A model generated the notes under the pieces. The model had not been told where the DNA came from, ran no database searches, and was given only the letters and a program-made list of their open reading frames with translations. Shown here in pieces: positions 1 to 11,597 of a DNA stretch of 64,000 bases (within the stretch, counting starts at the first letter, position 1; each line of letters starts with the position of its first letter). The position numbers were made by a program, and so were the translations under genes. The DNA comes from Spongilla lacustris (lineage: Eukaryota > Porifera > Demospongiae > Spongillida > Spongillidae). Where the stretch lies: NCBI GenBank assembly GCA_949361645.1, contig OX442433.1:230001-294000 (forward strand). Reading direction: 5' to 3'.

Positions 1-110
1 TTTACTCAGACCGTACTTAGTCTTAATTCACAGATTATACCTGTCGCGCGGAAACAGCTGATACGCATTTATTAGAATATAGGCCTATATTGAACAAAAG
101 GCAATGCGGT

Positions 111-3100
111 ATGTCTTCCAGAGCGTTTAGAAGATTACAGCAAACGGGGGAGGTGATTAAAATAAAAGCAGACAAACGAGAGGAGCAGAATAATGACTTA
201 GGCTTAGAAGATACACCTGCCTTTGTCTCCAACGCCAGAAAAAAAGACAAGAACCCTTTTGCTTTGGTGAGGGCTACAATATGATAGCGTTACTGCTTTC
301 ACGTATTATTACGCCTGGTGAAGAGAGATGTTGCCTAGACGAATTTGAATTTCTATTATCTTCTCTATATAGCTCGAGGGAGCCACGGACGGTCACCAAG
401 TGACTAGAAAAGAGTCGGACAGCGAGGGGTCGTACGAAGAACCCACGGGCAGGGTAACACTTAACGCCCTGCTGGTGTTAAAACTAGTGAGGTGTTACCA
501 CCCCCCTCCCCATTTAGTCAGGCCAAGATCAAGATGTGGTCAAGCAGAAGTCTAGAAAGAAGAAGAGGAGGAAGAAGGGAAAAGCGCAGGGAACAGGGCA
601 CCAGACCACAGAGGGCCACACCACTCCTACCAAGACTAGTGGAAGGGATGAGATTGACACTGCTGTGGAAGAAGTCAATAAGTTGCTTGGAGGAAGGCTC
701 ACGCTTGCACCTGCGACTGGCCCTGCAGAGACTGCCAGGCTCACTGCAAGGCCCATATTGACTGTAGACAAGAGGTACGTGCTAGCCATCCTGCCACCCC
801 CATCTTCCTATATCACGGTAGGTACCTGAGCGCGAATGCGGAGATGAAGAGGATATTTGGATCACACGTAGTGCGTGCTGAACAGTTAGTCTGTGCAGGT
901 GGGTTACAACCTGTGATTCAGCTGTGTTTGTGCATTTGTTCAGGAGGAAGAGGGTGGCCCACTCCAACAGATCTCGTCGTGTGCCAACAGTGTGAGTGGG
1001 TTGGGGAGTTGGGAAGAAGCAGGGAGTTAGGAGAGGGGCAGGAAGGAGGGACAGAGTTGGGAGGAGAAGGGCAGGAAGGAGGGACAGAGTTGGGAGAAGA
1101 AGGGCAGGAAGGAGGGACAGAGTTGGGAGGAGAAGGGTAGGAAGGAGGGAGTTAGGTAAGGTACTAACATTGAATATCATGTGTTGTCCCAGACTCACTA
1201 CTGTTGGTGGTGCAAAACAGCAGGCCCAGACTGACATGTTCTAAATGAATAATAACACTGTGTACTGCTACTGCTGTAGAAGATACATGTAGTGTTGTCC
1301 TAAACTCACTACAATGTACTGTTGGTGCAAAATAGCAGACCCAGACAGACACCTGCAGTTATGGCTATGTGCATTGTTCTAAATGAATAATAATATTGCA
1401 CTAGATGATACAGTAGTAGTGTAGTGTAATAATAGTGTTACAGTAGTGTTACAGTAGTGTTACAGTAGTGTTACAATAGTGTTATAGTAATGTTTTGCTT
1501 CTACATGTAGCTGGTGATGGAGGTAAGATCCGTTATTGGAGGGGGTGGGGCTTGTGATGGATGAGGCTGGTGTAAGAATTGTGTGGATACCCCTCTATTT
1601 CTCTCGATCATTCATTTTGTAGACTTGCTGTTCCCCGTGACACTTGGCCCAAAATGGATAAGCCGGGTAAGAATGGTTTGCATGTGTATTAATAACATCA
1701 AGTTAACCACTCACCCACTCACCCAGGATTGACTATGATGCCTGCAGACTACAAAGATGGGTACGTGGGTGTGGCCTTGTGGTGAAGGGATGTGTATACT
1801 TCCTCATTTAAAGGTACCAGTGGTTTGTGTTTGAGCACTCACCAGTCTACCAGAAAGTGCAATTCATGTTTTGGGATGCTGTGGAGACCTTTGACCCTAA
1901 TGCCATTGCTGTAAGTTTCAAGAGATGTTGCCTAGGTGTTCTATTTAATGCCCTGCCACCTATCGGCATTACCCTTTGTACTTCTTTTTAGAGTATCCTA
2001 AACAGACATCCGTACCACATAGACTCCCTGCTTCAGCTAAGTGAGGTTTGCAGGATGGGAGAAGATATACCTATGGCAGCTGAGCTGATTGGTAAGAGGG
2101 AAGGGATCCTTATGGGGTGGGGCTGAATCCTTATTGTGTTCGTACACAGAGCGAGCACTCTACTGCTTTGAGAGGTGCTTCCACACACTGTTCAATGTTT
2201 CACAAGGCAATTGTCGTCTGAGTTACTCCAGAGCAGAAAACAGGTTAGCTTGATAGTTCTTACCACACCTTAAACTAATTTTACCTTTTCCTTCTTTACC
2301 CTGCTGTGACTGCCCTTCTTAACCCTTCTATGAACGTCCTTCATAACCCTGTTGTGAACATCCTTCATAACCCTGTTGTGAACATCCTTCTTAACCCTGT
2401 TGTGACCGTCCTTCTTAACCCTGCTGTGAACATCCTTCTTAACCCTGCTGTGACCGTCCTTCTTAACCCTGTTGTGAACATACTTCGTAACTCTCTTTTT
2501 CAGACCTTTTTTCCTAGCACTGTTCAGGCACATCTATTTCACTGGCAGACGAGGTGGGCATTACTAAGAACACATCTGTATGGTGGGCATTACTACGATC
2601 ACATCTGTATGGTGGGCATTACTAAGATCACATCTGTATGGTGGGCATTACTAAGATCACATCTGTATGGTGGGCATTACTAAGATCACATCTGTATGGT
2701 GGGCATTACTAAGATCACATCTGTATGGTGGGCATTACTAAGATCACATCTGTATGGTGGGCATTACTAAGAACACATCTGTACATCTCCCTGACTGCAC
2801 CATCTTTCTAGGCTGTCACAGAACTGCCCTAGAATTCTGCAAGCTGTTATTGAGGTAAGTGGTGATGTGTATTCAGCAGTGAAGTCTTCTCTCCTAAACA
2901 GTGAAATTTTAGCGTCCACAGTTGTGTTGGCTTGTACAAGAGTGTGTGGTTTTTCCCAGTCTAAATTTTGCATTGCCAAAAATGGGGGGGAGGGGTTCTT
3001 GAGTGAAAACGGACAGAGGAGAATCCTTTTGACACGTTGTCCCCTGCAGTTTGGACCCAGAAGGTGACCCTCTCTGTACTCTGTTGCTCATTGACTACTT

Positions 3101-5176
3101 TGCAATACGAGCTGAAGAGTATCAGTTCCTTTTGGAGCTGTTTTACCAATGGGATGTGAGAAGTTTCCATTTCCCTGAATTGCGCATGTTCCACATTCCT
3201 TGTCACCCCTTTAGAAACCTCGAAATCTGTCTCAGCTCCCGAATTTTGCCTTTTCAGTACCACTGGCTATGTTCCATTCAGCTAGAACAGAAGGGTGTGG
3301 TCCACAGGGGTGTGGTCTACAAGGGGGACCCAAAGCAGATGAGTTACTTCAGCAAGCATTGATAGGATTTCCTTCGGTAAGGTGCTCTTTAATTGGTATT
3401 GATAGTGATTCTTTTTGAAGTGGATGCATTAATAGTGCAGCTACTTTAAATTGGGATGTGGGGGAGAAGGGGTGGGGTACAGGAGAAGGGGTGGGGTACA
3501 GGAGAAGGGGTGGGGGTACAGGAGAAGGGGTGGGGTACAGGAGAAGGGGTGGGGGTACAGGAGAAGGGGTGGGGGTACAGGAGAAGGGGTGGGGGTACAG
3601 GAGAAGGGGTGGGGGTACAGGAGAATGGGTGGGGGTACAGGAGAAGGGGTGGGGGTACTGGAGAAGGGGTGGGGGGTACAGGAGAAGGGGTGGGGGTACA
3701 GGAGGAGGGGTGGGGTACAGGAGAAGGGGTGGGGTACAGGAGAAGGGGTGGGGTACAGGAGAAGGGGTGGGGGGTACAGTGAGGATCATGTAGGGGATCA
3801 CTACATATACATGTCATGGCTTTTCCACATTCTCTTTTGGTTATCTCTCTCCCCAATTCTCATTGTGTGGTTGTTGGTACAGCTGCTTCTACCACTTATG
3901 GACAAGTGCGGTGTGGTTGTTGATTCAGGAGTGAAGGACCATCATTACTTCAGTTCATGTGACTTGGACAGGTCTTTATTTACTGAGATGTTTGTAGAAT
4001 ACCTTGTACCACCTCTCTCTCTCACACACTCACACACACATACACACACACAACACATGCACACACACACACCTGAAGGGATCCATCAGCTCTTCGACTG
4101 TTGATCAAGCTGTATATAGAGCGAAGTCATTCCCTGTGGAAGGAACCAGAGGTTAGGTTTAAACATTTCCTCCCCACCCCACCCCTGTTACATCTATTTT
4201 CACATCTCTTTCTTTTAAACACCTTGGAGTGTTATTGTTGTCATTAATGCTCCCCAATTAATGCTCCCCAGGTGATCAGCTGGCTTGAGTGCAACTGTCG
4301 ACAGGTTGTTGCTAGGGTGGACAGCAGGGATCCATTGGTTGCCACCTGTGCTGAGCAGAGGAAACGTCGGTACATAGGCACTCCTACCAACGTCTATCGA
4401 CACGTGGTGATCTCTGAGTTTGAGCAAGTTGTAGCTTCACTGCCCAAGGTAGGGGCTTTCCCTTTAGGCAATATCATTGTGGTGTACTGTCCACCATTTG
4501 TTTGCTCTGGGTCTGGGTAGGAGGTGACCAGCCAGTCGATCACAATGTATGACCCACTGCCGCCAGATGACTCAACAGCTGGGTACAGCCGCCCTGAAAG
4601 GTATGTTTGCATGGCTTGCAATGGTGGGTCTGTTGGTCACATACGTGCGATGTGTGTCATTATTCTACAGGGCACAGCCAGTGTCTAGCTCAGAGGGAAG
4701 CCTTATCTCCCTGTTCTTAAGGTCCCTCCTTCCATCTTTTAATTTACAGGTGACACCATTCATGCAAGCTCATACTATGCACATGACATTCTCTTGTTTC
4801 TCCCTCTTCCCCCTCTTCCCTCCTGTTTACATCCTCCTGTTTACATCCTCCTGTTCCCTCTCTTCCCTCCTGTTTACATCCTCCTGTTCCCCCTCTTCCC
4901 TCCTGTTTACATCCTCCTCTTCCCCCTCTTCCTTAGCAGGCAGATACTAACTTGCAGCAAGAACGGCGCCGGCAACCTCAAGCAGAAGCCAGAGCAGGAG
5001 GGGGAGGAGCAGAAGGAGGTACCATTGGGACACTAGGTCCTGCCCTCAACCTCCAGTTGGCTCTGGAACAGTTAACCCACTCATTGCATGAGTTGTTAAC
5101 CCAGCTAAGAGCACCCCCGGGAGAAGGGGAAGGAGAAGGGTCTGGGGAGGAGGGCTCCAGCGAGGATGGGGAGTGA
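111..5176 (+). CDS. TCF25: TCF25 (NULP1/Rqc1 homologue), 19 exons
   Basis: Transcription factor 25 family. The yeast relative Rqc1 works with the Ltn1/listerin-NEMF ribosome quality-control complex that ubiquitinates stalled nascent chains. I could chain 19 exons in one frame (111-266, 518-774, 822-884, 944-991, 1623-1666, 1727-1760, 1821-1910, 1992-2091, 2150-2243, 2504-2553, 2812-2854, 3050-3155, 3215-3376, 3883-3971, 4090-4151, 4272-4448, 4521-4600, 4671-4749, 4940-5176). They total 1971 nt, or 656 residues, close to the roughly 676 of the human protein. The start MSSRAFRRLQ matches the family start. Exon 2 carries a Lys/Arg block. The TCF25 helical core is seen in HIDSLLQLSEVCR, DPLCTLLLIDYFAIRAEEYQ and VYRHVVISE, and the acidic tail ends in SSEDGE. 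An in-frame TTG upstream is not used. Several introns hold minisatellites. Its 3' end converges on DPM1, 100 bp away. Confidence 0.97.
1018..1150. repeat. Minisatellite in a TCF25 intron, about 36-bp purine-rich unit
   Basis: About 3.5 copies of a unit containing gggcaggaaggagggacag lie about 25 nt downstream of the 5' splice site at 991/992. The plus (sense) strand is nearly all purine. Confidence 0.85.
1428..1495. repeat. 11-bp tandem repeat (gtgttacagta)
   Basis: Five or six tandem copies of an 11-bp unit lie in the same TCF25 intron, 130 bp before the acceptor at 1621-1622. Confidence 0.8.
2312..2497. repeat. 24-bp minisatellite abutting a TCF25 3' splice site
   Basis: Seven or so copies of a 24-bp unit (aaccctgttgtgaacatcct plus cttc-type ending) run up to the acceptor at 2502-2503. 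The pyrimidine-rich ends of the units extend the polypyrimidine tract. Confidence 0.85.
2552..2785. repeat. 29-bp minisatellite starting at a TCF25 5' splice site
   Basis: About eight copies of a unit that begins gtgggcattactaagatcac. The first copy is the 5' splice site itself: the exon ends at 2553 and the intron starts gtgggcatt, so the donor sequence is part of the repeated unit. Confidence 0.85.
3467..3778. repeat. 20-21-bp G-rich minisatellite in a TCF25 intron
   Basis: About 15 copies of gtacaggagaaggggtgggg with small length changes. The sense strand carries runs of 4-5 Gs at regular spacing and could form G-quadruplexes in the pre-mRNA. Translations of this stretch on either strand are repeat artefacts. 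Confidence 0.9.
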
Positions 5177-5244
5177 ACATTTCTTTTTATGTCATTTGCT
5201 TTCAATTTATATGTAGTATGTGTATATGAGGAATTCAATGTTCA

Positions 5245-6546
<1,302 letters not shown>

Positions 6547-6670
6547 CTTTAAAATTCATGCGAGTTCTGACGCGCCCCCCGGCCCAAAAGCAAAATTAAA
6601 GATGGCGCGGTATACGTGCAATATAAATAATATGAATAGAAGAAGTAGAGAAGGATAACAAAAGAGAAAG

Positions 6671-8902
6671 TTAAAGAAAGTATTGTGCAAGGTGTAAAAG
6701 CACAAACTTCTCAATAAAAAGTTCAGAGTCCAGCATGGCTATGTGTGCCGCACGACCAAGGACAGAATTGGCCGAAGTGGACATGGCAAAGTCAACACTG
6801 ACACGTACCAAATTGACTTTGGCTTGCTGCATGGGCTCCAGAATGTTCTGTGCCATTTCAAAACCCAAGTCATTCTGGAGAGAGCCATCACGCAACACAG
6901 GTCCTATTTTTGCAGACTGGTATGGCACATATTTGTCCTGATGTGAGGTGAGAAGGATAACATGTCTGAAGTGCTCGAATGTGGCCGTCTCACTCAGGTG
7001 GTACAGGAAGCAGTCCCTTGGGTTCGGGGTGTCCTTCAGACTCAGCTGAAGCAAAGACATGGAGTTGTACCACTTGCGCATGAACCACATTCCAGTACTT
7101 ATCAGTCCGTGCTGAAAGCGGGTTCCCAAGTGAGGGCCACAGATTGACAGCAAGGCATGCAGCTTTGATTGCAAGTGGGCAAACTCCGGTCTAGTGATCA
7201 GGTTTCTGATAATAATGTTTCCAAGAGACTGACCAATGAAACTGATCCTTGCAGGAGCAGTGGGCAGCTCTTTGATGTAATCTAACACTTCGGCCAGCAG
7301 TCGATCGGTGAGGAGATTGAAGTCAGAGAACGTGTCCACCTGGTTGGACTGGGCTAACATGAACTCAAATTTGACCTGAGGGAGGGCCAACTGGAGGTAG
7401 ACCTGGTACAACCGTAGATCGTACTGGTTGCCCTGGAGACCATGCACACAGACCACCAGGTGTGTCCCTGGGAGTCTTTGGTGGTGCTGTCTGTGTGGAA
7501 GACTCTCAGTCATGTACGGCTGCGTTGTGCATGCCGCTTTGGGTGTGGCTGCGTTATCGCTCACTGCCTCAAATGGTGCCACACTGTGAGCTGAGGGCCA
7601 GGGGCATGGCTCCAAGAAAAGCACACTGCACTCGCTCTCTGCCTCCAGATTTTCCGGACAGTAGACTGCAAAGGGGATCTTGAGTGTCTTCCGTACCCTG
7701 GATGCCACTTTCTCTTGGTAGGAAGGGTCACCAGTGTCTATTGGGTCCTTGGAGGCCGGCATACAGCTTGGTGTATTTGGGGTTACAAATGTGGTTGCCA
7801 TGTAAGATAGTTTCGTAGAATGTGACTTTTTGGCCAGAAACATAAAGATGGCAGGGTTGGTCAGGGCACTCTTGCAGAACTGGCTCCATGCTACCTTCAG
7901 GGTGTCATTAAGAGCCTTTATCTTCACTGTGCAGATGGCTTCGGCCTCTTCCAGAGAGGTCACTTTGGTCACCTGGTCAAAGACGCTGCACTCGGAACTA
8001 CAGTGGGCGTGGTCTCCTCCGGTCATCACAATCTGGTTCATGTAAAGGTTGTCACAGGCATAATGCAGTATGTCTGAGAGCAGCTGCAGGGCGTCCTGAC
8101 CTCGCAGCAGCTGCTCAGTGGGAACGAGGTATGAAGACTGTCTGGAGGAGGGAGGAGTGATGTGGCCGAAGAGGAGGGTGACTAGCGAAGGTAACTCAGG
8201 AGGAACTGTTTGAGATGCGTACCATGATTTCTGAGGCAAGTTGGGGGTGGGAAATACGAATTGTTCGAGACAAATTTCGTAGAGGGATGCGTGCAGTGTT
8301 ACGCCCAGCGAAGCCAAATGAAAATAGTCGAAGATGACGGGAAAGTGTTCGTGGAGTCCCTTGTGCCAGTCGACGTTGACGATCAAAGTCCTGGATGACA
8401 CGCATTGGAAGCTAGACGGAGAGTCTGGCATATCGTCGCTGCCGCTGAACATGAGATCTAGGTGGATGGTCACCCGCGACGGGATGTAGGCCTCGGTGTA
8501 ATCGTTGAAGAAAGGTTGTTCTGATACGAAGATAAACGACTCTCCCAACATAAAATTCTGTTTGGTGTATTCAATCTGCATCGTTTGGGTGAGGAAGGCG
8601 CTTTCCACTAGACACGCCCCAGGGTAAGTATAGTCGGAAAGTTGTGCGCCGAGCGAGTCAATCACCTCCGAACACACGACTTTGGAGCGAGCGTCGCTGT
8701 CTTCCATTCGACAGCGTACATGGTAGTAGCCTTGTTTGAACAAATCGAGATTCACAAAGGGGCAGAGGGATACCAAAAGTCGCCTGGACATGTACGGCAT
8801 TTTCTTTAGGAAGAGTGCTATAGCTACTAGTCTCAACAGCTGGGGCTTCAACAATGTTACGCATGCGCTAATTGGGAGCGAAGGAGGTGTGGCGGTGGGC
8901 AT
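6671..8902 (-). CDS. FAM135-like protein with C-terminal DUF676 lipase-fold domain, intronless
   Basis: Single open frame of 743 codons. The N-terminal part matches the FAM135A/B amino-terminal domain (VNLDLFKQGYYHVRC, FQCVSSRTLIVNVDWHKGLH, IFDYFHLASLGVTLHASL). The C-terminal part is a DUF676 alpha/beta-hydrolase: HLVVCVHGLQGNQYDLRLYQ, nucleophile elbow SFIGQSLGNIIIR, SICGPHLGTRF, acidic motif SHQDKYVPYQSA and a late histidine in AAHIAMLDSE, so a Ser-Asp-His triad looks intact. Vertebrate FAM135 proteins are about twice as long; the disordered middle is missing here. Homology begins near the Met at 8800 (MPYMSRRLL), so that may be the true start. Every confident multi-exon neighbour has introns, whereas this gene has none, which hints at a retroposed copy or complete intron loss. 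Substrate unknown. Confidence 0.92.
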   Translation of the reverse strand: MPTATPPSLPISACVTLLKPQLLRLVAIALFLKKMPYMSRRLLVSLCPFVNLDLFKQGYYHVRCRMEDSDARSKVVCSEVIDSLGAQLSDYTYPGACLVESAFLTQTMQIEYTKQNFMLGESFIFVSEQPFFNDYTEAYIPSRVTIHLDLMFSGSDDMPDSPSSFQCVSSRTLIVNVDWHKGLHEHFPVIFDYFHLASLGVTLHASLYEICLEQFVFPTPNLPQKSWYASQTVPPELPSLVTLLFGHITPPSSRQSSYLVPTEQLLRGQDALQLLSDILHYACDNLYMNQIVMTGGDHAHCSSECSVFDQVTKVTSLEEAEAICTVKIKALNDTLKVAWSQFCKSALTNPAIFMFLAKKSHSTKLSYMATTFVTPNTPSCMPASKDPIDTGDPSYQEKVASRVRKTLKIPFAVYCPENLEAESECSVLFLEPCPWPSAHSVAPFEAVSDNAATPKAACTTQPYMTESLPHRQHHQRLPGTHLVVCVHGLQGNQYDLRLYQVYLQLALPQVKFEFMLAQSNQVDTFSDFNLLTDRLLAEVLDYIKELPTAPARISFIGQSLGNIIIRNLITRPEFAHLQSKLHALLSICGPHLGTRFQHGLISTGMWFMRKWYNSMSLLQLSLKDTPNPRDCFLYHLSETATFEHFRHVILLTSHQDKYVPYQSAKIGPVLRDGSLQNDLGFEMAQNILEPMQQAKVNLVRVSVDFAMSTSANSVLGRAAHIAMLDSELFIEKFVLLHLAQYFL

Positions 8903-9669
8903 GTTGTCTGCATCTGATTAATAGATGGACAACATGCTTAGAAAACATGCTCATACCCAACGCCCAACATCCTACCCAGACCCAACATGCACAGAGGGAA
9001 ACGTTCATTCTGTTGTTTGTGTATTGCACGTATCGGTAATATTTATCTGCACATACATCTGGGACTGGGACCGGTCTACGTGTTGTCATTGACACGACAC
9101 ATCATTTTAACAGTGATATGAATTTTTAAGTGGCCGTTACGTTTGGCTATAAAGGATCCTCCCAGTCACCAGTCCCTTGGATCCATTACGTCACTATACT
9201 TAGGGTGCACTGGGAAAGCAGGGCGCAGCGGCTTTCAAACCTCACTGACTTATATGATGTTATATCCACTAAATTCAATTAAAACTCACGCTATCGCGAT
9301 CTAGGATGATTTACCATAGATATCTATGGATTTACTCAGTCAGGGAACGTCTTTTTTTTTTTGAACGCTAGTAAACTGCTGCTTCAAGACCATTTTCGAT
9401 CATTTTGCGCCTGGTACGTACATTGTTACAAACAAATAATACATCGCGCATGCGCAGTTCTTCAAATTAGCCGGAGACTATTTCCCCACCTAGTTTGGCC
9501 TGGCCCGTTTTTGACTTAGAAATTTTCAGCGGTAAGGAGGGCCGCTTCCGTAAGTATTTTGGCCGATTTTCTAATCAAATACTCGAAACAGGCCGGTTGT
9601 GGACATCCATCCACTCTGTTCGTTTAACGTCAAAACGTGCGTTAAGTGCCCGCTCTTTTCAGTCCTATA
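8903..9669. promoter_or_regulatory. Divergent intergenic region FAM135-like / TOP1
   Basis: About 770 bp without a convincing gene. It holds a CRE-like octamer TTACGTCA (9186-9193), a perfect NRF1-type palindrome within CGCGCATGCGCAG (9445-9457) and a poly-T run near 9351. Part of 9495-9669 reads openly but looks like TOP1 5' untranslated sequence. A second NRF1-like palindrome, CGCATGCGC, lies at 8860-8868 inside the FAM135-like N-terminal codons. Confidence 0.6.
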
Positions 9670-11542
9670 ATGGAACAAAAAAAGGCGGTAAGGAGCATGC
9701 TTATTGGGCGACCGCCCTAGCAGCCAGCTACATGTGCTTTTCTCTTTTGTTCTGTTAAATTAGTCGTCACACCCCCTTTCGTCAACGCAGCAGGAAGGTA
9801 AGCATTTGCTAGCACGAGGGTTGGGATGTTTCAGTCGTGACATCCTGTAGGAAATCCCTCGAAGAAGTCCAAGCCGAATAGCGCCGCGTCACACAAGTAA
9901 GTTATTCGTCATGACTGTGTGTGCGTAGGGGAACGTTGGCCCATCACACCAGTGGCTACCAGTCGGAGAAGAATGGGAAACCCAGCTCGAAGGAAGAGGT
10001 CACCGCTGCTGTTAAGGTTTGCTTAGCGGGGGCCCGAGTACGTTTTTATCTCGTCACTCGTGTCTTTTGTGCACACAGCGCAAACCAATGATTTGTGAGT
10101 CTGACAGCGATGAAGGCGGCGAACCAGTGGTCGGTAGCAAACCTCATGGCATCCCCACCTGTGTTACTGTTATCCCTTCTTCCACCTATGTTGCAGCGAA
10201 AGCCGACCCCAGTTAAGTCAGAAACCATGGTTAATAACGAAGTGGTAAGGTTTGGTCGTCATGCACTACTTTGTTTGGTTGAATCTGTTTCATCAACGCC
10301 AAGTCTGCTCAGAAGGCACCAGCCGCATTGCCCTCCAAAACAAATCAAGTCAAGCCGGAAGTAAAACAAGAAAGACAGCTGGAGAAAAAAGACACTGTGG
10401 TTAAAGCCAAGTCAGAAGCAAAGAAAGAAGTCAAACTGGAAGTGAAGAAAGAAGTTAAACCAGAAGTGAAGAAAGAAGTTAAACCAGAAGTCAAGAACGA
10501 TGTCAAACCAGATGTGAAGAAAGAAGTCAAACCGGAAGTGAAGAAAGAAGTCAAACCGGAAGTCAAGAATGAGGTGAAGGGAAAAGCAAAGATTGAGGTA
10601 AAAGTCAAGGAGGAAGTGGAGGAGGAAATGGAGGAGGAAAGCATGAGTGAGGAGGACTATGATGACGACTACGCCTCACCAGAGCCGCGTGCTAAGAACA
10701 AGAAAGGAGGCAAAAGTGCTAAGAAAGCAGGGGTAGGATCCAATCAGGGAGGGGACAGTTTCCTAATGCTTGTCTTTACCTCACACAGATGAAGAGAAGC
10801 AGAGCTGACGAAAGTGAAGAAGAAGAAGAACTAAAGGTGGAGGAATGGGCCTGGAGTATCCCTATCAGTGCTTACTATATAGCACACATGTGCACATGCT
10901 TGCATGCACAAACATGCCCTAGCAGACCCCAAAGGCCAAGAAGCCTGCTGCAAACAGCAAGTCCAAGGCAACAGCCAAGTCTAAAGCTGCCAAACAGTCT
11001 CCGGCCACCAAACAGTCTCCGGCCACAAAGCAAGGCAGCACTAAGGTCAAGAAGGAAACCGTCAGCAGGGTCAAGAAGGAAGTATGTGCGGGTGATTGTG
11101 GGAGAGGACACGAAGATGACATGTCACTTTAACCCCTGGGGGGCAAATAGAAAGAAGTAAAAGAAGTTTGGAAGTGGTGGGAGGAAGCCCCTCATCCTGA
11201 GGGGGTCAAGTGGCTCACCCTTGAACACAAGGTAGTGTATAAATGGCCACTTGATGCTGCACACTGATAACCTTCTGGCCTTGTTGCCTGCAGGGCCCAT
11301 TCTTTCCTCCATTGTATGAACCACTTCCTGATGATGTGCACTTTTATTATGATGGGAAGCCAATGAAACTCTCACCTGATGCAGAAGAGGTGTGGTTAAG
11401 GGAGGGGCTTTGCCATGTGCCTTTGAAGTCCACCTGTATCCACTTTGTTGGTTAGGCTGCAACATTTTTTGCAAAAATGCTGGATCACGACTATACCAAG
11501 AGAGACGTCTTTTGCCAAAACTTTTTCAATGATTGGAAGAAG

Positions 11543-11597
<55 letters not shown>

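Noticed and set aside
3451..4104. Gly/Arg-rich frame of 217 codons
   Set aside because: TCF25 intronic G-rich minisatellite read in frame.
10095..10364. 89-codon + frame overlapping a TOP1 exon
   Set aside because: Shadow frame; the TOP1 frame is fixed by splice junctions and the lysine-rich tail.
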